Of a stretch of DNA of 64,000 nt, positions 56,652 through 64,000 are shown in pieces (the stretch's first letter is position 1; each line of letters opens with the position of its first letter). The notes under the pieces were generated by a model that was not told the DNA's origin, made no database searches, and worked only from the letters and a program-made list of their open reading frames with translations. The stretch lies in NCBI GenBank assembly GCA_022510505.1, contig JAFLTL010000001.1:116707-180706 (forward strand). Reading direction: 5' to 3'. Both the position numbers and the translations under genes were made by a program. The stretch is from Muribaculaceae bacterium. GTDB lineage: Bacteria > Bacteroidota > Bacteroidia > Bacteroidales > Muribaculaceae.

Positions 56652-57836
56652 TTGAAGGAAATTCGACTGAAAAAAGGAAAGGAAAGTTCATTGGAACGTT
56701 TTCATCCATGGATTTTCTCGGGTGCCCTGGAATCGACATCTCCCGCACTTTCTGAAGGGGATATCGTCAAGGTGCTGGCTCATGACGGTAAGGTACTGGG
56801 ATATGGAGACTGGCAAATAGGAAGCATAGCAGTTAGAATGTTGGCTTTTGGTGAATGTTATCCCGATTTTCAACATTTCATGAATCTCATCAACGATGCT
56901 TGGATGATGAGAAAGGCGCTAAAGTTGAAGAATCATCTTAACGATACTTTCAGACTGATTCACGGCGAGGGGGATTTTCTTCCGGGACTGATAGTGGATA
57001 TATATGGTCCTACTGCTGTCGTGCAGGCCCATTCGGCCGGCATGCATCTTAGACGAATGGACATTGCCCGTGCACTGGTCGCAGTTCAAGGTCTCGGTGT
57101 GGAGAATGTCTTCTATAAGTCCGAAACAACTCTGCCATTTAAGGCCAACCTTAATCCACGTGATGGCTATATCATCGGAGAGTATTCCGGGTCGGTGGCG
57201 ATAGAAAACGGGTTGAAATTCAACATCGATTGGCTTAAAGGTCAAAAGACAGGATTTTTTATCGATCAACGCGATAATCGCTTGCGCCTTTCCAATTATT
57301 CCTCCGGACGAACTGTCCTCAATATGTTCTGCTACACAGGTGGATTCTCGGTCTATGCTCTCAAAGGCGGCGCGAAAGAAGTGGTTTCGGTCGACAGCTC
57401 GGCAAAGGCTATTTCGTTGACCGAGGAAAATGTCAGACTGAATTTTGATCAAACCATTGCGACCCGACATCAAAGTGTGACAGAAGATGCTTTCAAATAT
57501 CTGGAGACTCTTCCTCAAGGCAAATTCGATTGCATCGTCCTCGACCCTCCTGCGTTTGCTAAACATCGGGATGCTGTGCCCAATGCCCTTCGTGGTTACC
57601 AGAAGCTGAATGCAGCAGCTATGAGAAAAATAGCACCACACAGCTTCCTATTCACTTTCTCATGCTCCCAAGCTGTCAGCAAGGAACAGTTTCGACTCGC
57701 TGTATTTTCGGCAGCAGCGAGTGTAGGACGCCGTGTTAGGATTCTTCATCAGCTCACACAACCTGCCGATCATCCAGTAAACATATATCATCCCGAGGGT
57801 GAATATCTCAAGGGTCTGGTTCTTTATATAGAATGA
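56652..57836 (+). CDS. 23S rRNA methyltransferase, RlmI/RlmK family
   Basis: The 394-residue SAM enzyme starts with a PUA RNA-binding domain (residues 1-75, with HPWIFSGAL). A Rossmann methyltransferase domain follows, with KTGFFIDQRDNRL, NMFCYTGGFSVYAL and the LDPPAFAK catalytic region. RlmI methylates C1962 of 23S rRNA. The start is TTG at 56652, eight bases after rseP. thrA starts two bases after its stop. Confidence 0.9.
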   Translation: MKEIRLKKGKESSLERFHPWIFSGALESTSPALSEGDIVKVLAHDGKVLGYGDWQIGSIAVRMLAFGECYPDFQHFMNLINDAWMMRKALKLKNHLNDTFRLIHGEGDFLPGLIVDIYGPTAVVQAHSAGMHLRRMDIARALVAVQGLGVENVFYKSETTLPFKANLNPRDGYIIGEYSGSVAIENGLKFNIDWLKGQKTGFFIDQRDNRLRLSNYSSGRTVLNMFCYTGGFSVYALKGGAKEVVSVDSSAKAISLTEENVRLNFDQTIATRHQSVTEDAFKYLETLPQGKFDCIVLDPPAFAKHRDAVPNALRGYQKLNAAAMRKIAPHSFLFTFSCSQAVSKEQFRLAVFSAAASVGRRVRILHQLTQPADHPVNIYHPEGEYLKGLVLYIE

Positions 57837-57837
57837 T

Positions 57838-60300
57838 ATGAAGGTTTTAAAATTTGGAGGCACATCGGTCGGAACGGTCGAAAGCCTGCGCAACGTTAAG
57901 AAAATCATAGAGAACAATAAACCCGAACCCCTTATTGTTGTGGTTTCGGCTTTAGGTGGAATTACCGACAGTCTTATCCGCATGGCGAGAACAGCCGCCA
58001 ATGGGGATAATGCCTATGTTGCCGATTTTCAAAAGATTGTCGATAGACATAATGAAATAATCGACATGTTGGTTGCACCTGAAGAATGTCCCGATGTTAA
58101 GAACCAGATAGGAGAATTGCTTGACAAACTTTTCGACATCTTGCGAGGATTGTCTCTTATAAAGGACCTTTCCCAAAGAGTTCTCGACCTTGTTGAAAGC
58201 TATGGGGAAAGACTCTCATCTCTTCTTATAACCAATTTAATCCCAGGTTCTAAACTGTTTGACTCCCGAACGTTCATCAAGACTGAGACCTCTTGGGGCG
58301 ATAAACATACATTCGACCTTGAAGCATCTAAAGCTCTTATCCATGAAACTTTTGACCGTTATGTCAATAAGAAAGGATTCATTGGCATCGTTCCGGGTTT
58401 CATTGCGTCCGATGCTGCCAACGGATATGTCACGAACCTTGGACGCGGTGGTAGCGATTACACTGCTGCAATACTGGCTGCTAATCTCGGAGCATCAGTT
58501 CTCGAGATATGGACCGATGTCGACGGATTCATGACGGCCGACCCGAAATCAATTAATACTTCCTACCCCATCGAAAGACTATCCTTTGTTGAGGCTATGG
58601 AACTCTGCAATTTCGGCGCTAAAGTAATCTATCCGCCTACGATCTACCCGGTGTTCCTAGCAAATATTCCGGTTTATATCAAGAACACCTTTAATCCAGA
58701 ATCTAAGGGTACTCTTATAGGTGATATTCATGACAATGAAAATAAGCATGATGAACGTCTGATCAAGGGCATTTCTTCTATTAACGACACTGCGCTCATT
58801 TCAATTTCCGGACTCGGAATGGTTGGAATCGTTGGTATAAACGCACGAATTTTCTCAGCACTCGCAAATAAGGGAATAAGCGTGTTCATGGTTTCACAGG
58901 CCTCAAGTGAGAACAACACCTCTCTGGCTGTCAAGGAGGTCGATGCCGCAAGAGCCGTCGATGTTCTTTCCGAAGAATTCCGTAACGAGCTCCTGTCCGG
59001 ACAGATTTCTGAGGTAAAAGCAAGAAAAGGATTGTCAACTGTAGCGATTGTCGGAGCCAACATGAAAGGTGTACCGGGAGTAGCCGGTCGCCTTTTCAAC
59101 ACTTTGGGACGAAATGGCATCAATGTAGTGGCATGTGCACAGGGTTCTAACGAAACCAACATTTCGTTTGTAGTCAAGACTGCCGATCTGCCTAAAACGC
59201 TTAATGTGATACATGATTCCTTCTTCCTCTCTTCCACCCAGATTCTCAATCTGTTTATCGTAGGCATCGGAAAGGTCGGAAGCCGACTTCTCCATCAAAT
59301 AAAATCACAGCAAGAAAAGCTCCTTAAGGAGAAAGCACTGGAAATCAAGGTGGTGGGCATCTCCAACTCAAAGAAGGCCATATTTGACCGCAATGGGATT
59401 GATCTTGACGATTATAAAAAACTTCTTGAGACTCAGGGAATTGAAAGCTCACCAGAAGTGATCGAGAAAGAGGTAATCGGAATGAATATCTTCAATCCGG
59501 TTTTTGTCGATTGCACCTCTAACGCCGATATCGCCTCTCTCTATAAAAGTCTACTCTCTCATAATGTCAATGTGGTCGCAGCAAACAAGTTTGCTGCTTC
59601 AGGACCTTATGACACTTACAGGCAACTGAAAGACATCGCACGACGTAAAGATGTTAAGTTCCTTTTCGAAACAAATGTCGGAGCCGGTCTGCCAATTATC
59701 TCCACCATGAACAGTCTGATAAATTCTGGTGACAACATTCTCAAGATCGAGGCTGTAGTTTCAGGCACTCTGAATTTTATCTTCAATGAAATTGGGAACG
59801 ATGTCAAACTGAGCGAGGCTATTGTCCTCTCGCGTGAGAAAGGATTCAGCGAGCCGGATCCACGCATCGACCTTTCGGGTGACGATGTGGTGAAGAAAAT
59901 TGTTATATTGGCCCGTGAAGCAGGCTACGAAATCGAACAGAAGGATGTCGTTAGAGAACCTCTTCTGCCCCACGAATGTTTTGAAGGATCCATGGAGGAT
60001 TTCCTGGAGAAAGTCAGGAAGATTGACAATGAATTTGAGGACAAGAGAAAAGAATTCGAAGAAGAGGGCCGACGGGTTAGGTTCATCGCAAGTTACCAGA
60101 ATGGAATAGCATCAGTCGGATTATGCGAGATTGATCCATCCCATCCGTTCTATAACATTGAGAGTAACAACAATGTAATTGCACTGACCACCGACCGCTA
60201 TCACGAATACCCTATCGTAATCAAAGGCTATGGAGCAGGAGCTGAAGTGACCGCTGCCGGCGTCTTCGCCGACATCATCAGCATCGCCAACATCCGTTAA
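57838..60300 (+). CDS. thrA: Bifunctional aspartokinase/homoserine dehydrogenase
   Basis: The 820-residue fusion carries both steps in the threonine/methionine branch. The aspartokinase domain (residues 1-300) begins MKVLKFGGTSVG. Two ACT regulatory domains follow (about 310-460), then homoserine dehydrogenase (about 465-820) with FIVGIGKVGSRL and the EPDPRIDLSGDDVVKK motif. ACT domains suggest feedback by threonine. thrB and thrC, which often follow, are not present: a convergent gene lies 35 bases beyond. Confidence 0.96.
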   Translation: MKVLKFGGTSVGTVESLRNVKKIIENNKPEPLIVVVSALGGITDSLIRMARTAANGDNAYVADFQKIVDRHNEIIDMLVAPEECPDVKNQIGELLDKLFDILRGLSLIKDLSQRVLDLVESYGERLSSLLITNLIPGSKLFDSRTFIKTETSWGDKHTFDLEASKALIHETFDRYVNKKGFIGIVPGFIASDAANGYVTNLGRGGSDYTAAILAANLGASVLEIWTDVDGFMTADPKSINTSYPIERLSFVEAMELCNFGAKVIYPPTIYPVFLANIPVYIKNTFNPESKGTLIGDIHDNENKHDERLIKGISSINDTALISISGLGMVGIVGINARIFSALANKGISVFMVSQASSENNTSLAVKEVDAARAVDVLSEEFRNELLSGQISEVKARKGLSTVAIVGANMKGVPGVAGRLFNTLGRNGINVVACAQGSNETNISFVVKTADLPKTLNVIHDSFFLSSTQILNLFIVGIGKVGSRLLHQIKSQQEKLLKEKALEIKVVGISNSKKAIFDRNGIDLDDYKKLLETQGIESSPEVIEKEVIGMNIFNPVFVDCTSNADIASLYKSLLSHNVNVVAANKFAASGPYDTYRQLKDIARRKDVKFLFETNVGAGLPIISTMNSLINSGDNILKIEAVVSGTLNFIFNEIGNDVKLSEAIVLSREKGFSEPDPRIDLSGDDVVKKIVILAREAGYEIEQKDVVREPLLPHECFEGSMEDFLEKVRKIDNEFEDKRKEFEEEGRRVRFIASYQNGIASVGLCEIDPSHPFYNIESNNNVIALTTDRYHEYPIVIKGYGAGAEVTAAGVFADIISIANIR

Positions 60301-60335
60301 TAACACTACAACTTAACAACTAACAGCCTAACAAT

Positions 60336-62342
60336 TTACTTTCTAGCCAAGATAGTTGCCGAACGGTGTGGGATCGAAATCTTTCCACCACGTTTCCTTC
60401 CCATACCTTTGGGATTAATCCTACCATCCTCTGCGATGACAATCCAGTCACCCTGCTCGATCTTAGTTTCAACAACATCGTCACTTCCATTGAGCAATAC
60501 CTTGATTTCATCCCATTCATCACCATTGGCATTGTTCTTCAATGAATAAGAGATGAAACCGTCGTCTCCTTCATCAAACACTATATTAGCGGCTATATCA
60601 TCGGACGATGTCATGCGGAAAGCCGGATGAGACTTTCTTAATTCGATTAGACCCTTATAATATTCCAGTAAATCGGAATTCTGTTCCTTCAAACTCCAAT
60701 CGATTGCATTGATGGAATCGGGTGATTTGTAGGAATTGTGAACTCCTTTCTTATCACGGAAGATTTCCTCACCTGCAAACATGAACGGAGTACCCTGCGA
60801 TGTGAACACAATCGTCTGAGCTAATTTCGCTGCCCGCTGACGTTCTTTTTCGTCACTCCCCGCCATTGAGATGTTCAATTTGTCGGTAAGGGTAAGGTCG
60901 TCATGACACGAAACGTAGTTTATCACCTGAAGCGGACTCGACGCATAGGCAAATTTCGAGTTGTTTCCTTTTTCATAATCAACCTGTGGATGTGACGTAG
61001 CTCCTACTATACCTATTTTTACTGTCTCTTCATTGCCTATTTTGCCGGTGGCGAAACCTCGATCCTTGGCATCGGAGTAATGACCTTTGACTGCATCACG
61101 AATGTCATCACTGAAAACGGCCACACCTTGAAGTTTCGATACATTCTCCTTCAAAGCACGTTTTTCAGCCTCAAGCGGCGATGACCCTGCCGTCCATCCC
61201 TCACCATATATGATAATTGACGGATTGATCTGTTTCAACTCTTTCGCCACACGGTTCATTGTTTCTATATCATGGATTCCCATCAAGTCGAAACGAAACC
61301 CGTCAATATGATACTCTTCGGCCCAATATTTCACCGAGTTCACAATGAAGTCACTCATCATTTTACGCTCTGAAGCAGTCTCATTGCCGCATCCCGAGGC
61401 ATCGCTGTAACTACCGTCCTCGTTGTGACGATAGAAATAACCCGGAACTGTCAGTGAGAAGTTGCTGTTATCATTCTCTGCCGTGTGGTTATAAACAACA
61501 TCCATTATCACACCAATACCGTTGTCATGCAACGATTTGACCATTTCTTTCATCTCTCTCACTCTGGCTGCCGGATCCATTGGATTTGTAGAATAGGAGC
61601 CCTCTGGAGCATTATAGTTCTGAGGATCGTATCCCCAATTATATTGAATATTAGCCGAATCCAATTCGTCTACACTATTATAGTCATAGCTCGGGAGTAT
61701 GTGGACATGGGTCACACCAAGTTCTTTCAAATGGTCGATACCGGTCGACAATCCATCGGGACTTTTTGTTCCCTGTTCAGTCAAAGCCAGAAACTTTCCC
61801 TTGTTCTCGATACCCGATGATTCATGCATCGAAAAGTCACGATGATGCATCTCATAGATAATCGCATCGTTGATGTTTTTCGTCTCGGGACCTTTATCAT
61901 CAGCCCAACCTTCGGGATTTGTCGTCGAAAAATCAATTATTGCAGCCCTTTTACCATTCGGACCCACTGCCTTGGCCCATATACCTGGCGTTTCGTCAAG
62001 CCAACGTTCGTCTTCATAGACGTTGAAGGTGTAGAACTTCCCGTAAAGCTCTCCAGGAATACCAACTGACCACACCCCTTTCTCCGTTGGAACAAGATAC
62101 CTGATTTGCTCAGGTTTCTCGCTGTCCCATGATTCATAGATGTTTAACCTCACCTGTTCAGCCTCAGGAGCCCATAGTTTGAAAATACTTGAGTCGTTCC
62201 TAACCGTAACACCTAGGTCATTACCTTCGTAGACGGGATAATGGTCAAATTTCGAGTCTCCTTCCGATGAAGAAACGCATGATTGAGACAAGATTCCAAA
62301 GAATGACAGGATACCCACAGCCAATTGATTTCTAATTTTCAT
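60336..62342 (-). CDS. Pullulanase type I, lipoprotein (GH13, CBM48)
   Basis: The 668-residue protein has a lipoprotein signal with lipobox LSQSC (Cys near residue 22). A CBM48-like domain follows (to about 135), then a GH13 barrel with the pullulanase signature YNWGYDPQNY. DVVYNHT, GFRFDLMGI (nucleophile), IYGEGW and VSCHDD complete the catalytic set, with a beta-sandwich C domain behind. It cuts alpha-1,6 branch points in pullulan, starch or glycogen and, as a lipoprotein, should be membrane-anchored. It complements the alpha-amylase at 6783-8201. It is not in a SusCD locus. Confidence 0.94.
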   Translation of the reverse strand: MKIRNQLAVGILSFFGILSQSCVSSSEGDSKFDHYPVYEGNDLGVTVRNDSSIFKLWAPEAEQVRLNIYESWDSEKPEQIRYLVPTEKGVWSVGIPGELYGKFYTFNVYEDERWLDETPGIWAKAVGPNGKRAAIIDFSTTNPEGWADDKGPETKNINDAIIYEMHHRDFSMHESSGIENKGKFLALTEQGTKSPDGLSTGIDHLKELGVTHVHILPSYDYNSVDELDSANIQYNWGYDPQNYNAPEGSYSTNPMDPAARVREMKEMVKSLHDNGIGVIMDVVYNHTAENDNSNFSLTVPGYFYRHNEDGSYSDASGCGNETASERKMMSDFIVNSVKYWAEEYHIDGFRFDLMGIHDIETMNRVAKELKQINPSIIIYGEGWTAGSSPLEAEKRALKENVSKLQGVAVFSDDIRDAVKGHYSDAKDRGFATGKIGNEETVKIGIVGATSHPQVDYEKGNNSKFAYASSPLQVINYVSCHDDLTLTDKLNISMAGSDEKERQRAAKLAQTIVFTSQGTPFMFAGEEIFRDKKGVHNSYKSPDSINAIDWSLKEQNSDLLEYYKGLIELRKSHPAFRMTSSDDIAANIVFDEGDDGFISYSLKNNANGDEWDEIKVLLNGSDDVVETKIEQGDWIVIAEDGRINPKGMGRKRGGKISIPHRSATILARK

Positions 62343-62649
62343 GATTTATTTCTATATTATTTTAATTCGCTAATCTCCATAATTCCCACAATATTTGCAT
62401 GTCATTGTAAATGTCATAATTTTATTTATCGCGATTGCATTCATGTACAGCTTTTATAATCATGATAATCAACACATTGAAAACTATACATCTGTTGTGG
62501 GGATTAAATGAGAATACTCTTTTATCATTTCTCAAAATTAATCAATTATCCTAATGTCGCAAACTCAATTGCTTATTGACAATCTCAGACTATAAATAGT
62601 CAAAAAAAGATTATATTTGCATTATATCACCTATAAAAACTCAAAGAAA
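62343..62649. other. 307-bp divergent spacer between pullulanase and SPFH genes
   Basis: The spacer is AT-rich and non-coding. It contains the promoter of the SPFH gene and a palindrome at its -33 zone. No TAnnTTTG element was found for the pullulanase gene on the minus strand. Confidence 0.55.
62588..62619 (+). promoter_or_regulatory. Promoter and palindrome of the SPFH gene
   Basis: TATATTTG (62612-62619) fits the -7 consensus. The perfect palindrome GACTAT-AA-ATAGTC (62588-62601) occupies the -33 zone and may be an operator. The leader would be about 25 bases. Confidence 0.5.
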
Positions 62650-63573
62650 ATGATTAGAGATTGCTGCGAAAATAAGGAGTATGAATATGGAGGAATGGTC
62701 GTCAATGGCTTCGCAATGATTTTCTTCACCTTTATTCTCATTCCGGGATTGATTGTGCTGTTCAGCCTTGTACTGATGGACTCAACACCCGCTTTGGGAA
62801 TTATTCTCGATGCCATTTTGGGCTTCATTTTTATTTTTGGATGCGTGGGCTATTTTGTTCAGGAACCAAACCAAGCACGTGTCATGATTTTCTTCGGCAA
62901 GTATCGGGGTACTTGCCGTCGCGTCGGATATTTCTGGGTTAACCCCTTCATGAACCGAAAGAAACTATCCCTGAGGATTCGAAACATGGACATAGAACCG
63001 ATCAAAGTAAACGATAAAGTTGGCAACCCAGTTCTGATTGGCATGGTATTGGTGTGGCGTATCAAAGACACCTATCGTGCAGTTTTCGACATCGATGCAC
63101 AGGGAACCCTGGGTATCAACAACAATGCCCTCGATCGCTTTGTCAGGATTCAAAGCGATGCTGCATTGAGAGAGGTAACTGGTCAGTTTGCCTACGATGA
63201 AACTGAGAACGATAGCAAAGAACTCACCCTCCGTTCAGGTGGCGAGGAAATAAACGAGCTTTTAGAGCGTAAACTCAACGAACGTCTTGCAATTGCCGGA
63301 ATGGAAGTCGTCGAGGCACGTATCAACTATCTCGCTTATGCGCCCGAGATAGCAGCCGTTATGCTTCGTCGGCAGCAGGCATCAGCCATCATCACAGCCC
63401 GAGAGAAAATTGTGGAGGGGGCAGTTTCCATGGTGAAGATGGCATTGGAACGCCTCAGTAAGGACGGAGTGGTAGAACTTGATGAAGAGCGCAAAGCAGC
63501 GATGGTCAGTAACCTCCTGGTAGTCCTTTGTGCCGATGAACCATCCCAACCCGTTATCAACACAGGTGCTTGA
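62650..63573 (+). CDS. SPFH/Band 7 (prohibitin-like) membrane protein
   Basis: The 307-residue protein has two membrane segments near residues 18-70 and then the SPFH/Band 7 domain (NQARVMIFFGKYRGTCRRVGYFWVNPF, then LVWRIKDTYRAVFDID). A C-terminal helical region (LRRQQASAIITAREKIVEGAV) follows. Proteins of this family build large ring assemblies that organise membrane proteins or proteases. ATG 62650 is used because a TTG at 62617 is inside the promoter element. No NfeD partner is adjacent. Confidence 0.9.
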   Translation: MIRDCCENKEYEYGGMVVNGFAMIFFTFILIPGLIVLFSLVLMDSTPALGIILDAILGFIFIFGCVGYFVQEPNQARVMIFFGKYRGTCRRVGYFWVNPFMNRKKLSLRIRNMDIEPIKVNDKVGNPVLIGMVLVWRIKDTYRAVFDIDAQGTLGINNNALDRFVRIQSDAALREVTGQFAYDETENDSKELTLRSGGEEINELLERKLNERLAIAGMEVVEARINYLAYAPEIAAVMLRRQQASAIITAREKIVEGAVSMVKMALERLSKDGVVELDEERKAAMVSNLLVVLCADEPSQPVINTGA

Positions 63574-63721
63574 TTCCCTAAAATTCTAATGCGATAAAAT
63601 TCATATGTTAACGAATTTTGTAGTTTAAAGTTTTACGGTAAACCTAACGACATAACAACCTAACAAAATATCAATCTTCTCTTTTATAAATAATCCCCTT
63701 TTAATTATTTATAAACACTTG

Positions 63722-63836
63722 CATGAGGATAGATGGGATGATAGTTCCGCTTTCTATCACCTATCTGATTTCAGCTAACGATCGTAAAAATAAACTGGGG
63801 TGTAGGCAAGAAACCTGCCCGCACCCCAATATTTTT
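63722..63836 (+). ncRNA. Candidate structured small RNA
   Basis: A 14-bp stem with one bulged base (63730-63744 with 63754-63767, loop TTCCGCTTT) is followed by a GC-rich terminator hairpin. Together they make a possible transcript of about 115 bases, or a processed 3' end of the SPFH mRNA. No match to a known RNA family is claimed, and the promoter is unclear. Confidence 0.3.
63795..63836 (+). terminator. Intrinsic terminator, plus strand
   Basis: CTGGGGTG (63795-63802) pairs with CACCCCA (63822-63828), with an inner GGCA/TGCC stem, followed by ATATTTTTC. It lies 220 bases past the SPFH stop. Confidence 0.7.
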
Positions 63837-63900
63837 CTAAAGAAATTAGTTATCTATACTTACTGCAGCCTGGTGTGTACCAACTGGTTGTAATCATAAA

Positions 63901-63932
63901 AAGAGAGTTTCCTCTATTGAAGAAACTCTCTT
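63901..63932 (-). terminator. Intrinsic terminator after tRNA-His
   Basis: AAGAGAGTTTC (63901-63911) and GAAACTCTCTT (63922-63932) form a perfect 11-bp stem. On the minus strand it follows the tRNA 3' end by a few bases and is trailed by TTTTTATG. Confidence 0.85.
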
Positions 63933-63937
63933 TATTG

Positions 63938-64000
<63 letters not shown>

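Larger units (their letters stand above)
63574..63937. other. 364-bp spacer between the SPFH gene and tRNA-His
   Basis: No convincing gene was found. The spacer contains a strong hairpin (63730-63767), a plus-strand terminator (63795-63836) and the minus-strand tRNA terminator (63901-63932). A 56-codon frame at 63723-63893 crosses both hairpins and is not credited. Confidence 0.55.

Noticed and set aside
58728..59267. 179-codon frame opposite thrA
   Set aside because: It lies within the ACT domains of thrA and shows only reverse-complement composition.
63723..63893. 56-codon frame MRIDGMIVPL... before tRNA-His
   Set aside because: It runs through two strong hairpins, including a terminator, and has no recognisable motif; chance frame more likely.

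Overview
The window looks like the chromosome of a gut-type Bacteroidales bacterium, and Muribaculaceae is my best guess. Genes lack Shine-Dalgarno sequences. Many starts are preceded by the Bacteroidota promoter element TAnnTTTG. Ribosomal protein S16 carries a long Lys/Glu/Ala-rich tail, and there is a 29-residue AURKAIP1/COX24-type protein typical of the phylum. A T9SS-plug protein and a cytochrome bd pair also fit. The family assignment rests mainly on the oxalate genes and is an inference.

Layout. 1-8201: the end of an EnvC-like cell-wall protein, cydBA (micro-oxic respiration), an HtrA protease, a small HTH protein, a PAP2 phosphatase, a TPR protein and a secreted alpha-amylase. 8278-17124: an oxalate module made of a divergent MarR regulator, frc (formyl-CoA:oxalate CoA-transferase), oxc (oxalyl-CoA decarboxylase), an AEC-family transporter, and a full-length but divergent NifJ-type 2-oxoacid:ferredoxin oxidoreductase. 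Frc and Oxc together would turn oxalate into formate and CO2. The gene order resembles E. coli yfdW-yfdU-yfdV. 17207-22564: rpsP, a protein that appears to join a LOTUS/OST-HTH domain to a Tyr/Gln/Asn-rich prion-like linker and a DUF3825-like region, lipB-lipA, RNase G, a tiny mS38-like protein and HU.

22939-41058: a compact division and cell-wall (dcw) operon, rsmH-ftsL-ftsI-murE-mraY-murD-ftsW-murG-murC-ftsQ-ftsA-ftsZ. It runs on into pgi, a T9SS-plug family gene and a DUF3109 gene. mraZ, murB and ddl are not in it. 41102-45695: a surface-polysaccharide patch with a Wzx-type flippase facing an AT-rich licD-GT-GT operon. 45818-54015: an EamA transporter, a small membrane protein, the pyrB-pyrI-flavin reductase-glyA-plsC-porin-prmA-lipoprotein run, and an outer-membrane phospholipase A. 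54106-62342: dxr-rseP-rlmI-thrA, then a lipoprotein pullulanase on the other strand. 62650-64000: an SPFH membrane protein, a structured intergenic stretch that may encode a small RNA, and a tRNA-His cut by the window end.

The items most worth following up are the LOTUS-type protein beside rpsP, the oxalate module with its altered NifJ paralogue, and a perfect palindrome shared by the divergent pldA and dxr promoters. No insertion sequence, prophage or CRISPR array was seen. All functional calls come from reading motifs by eye; no database search was run.
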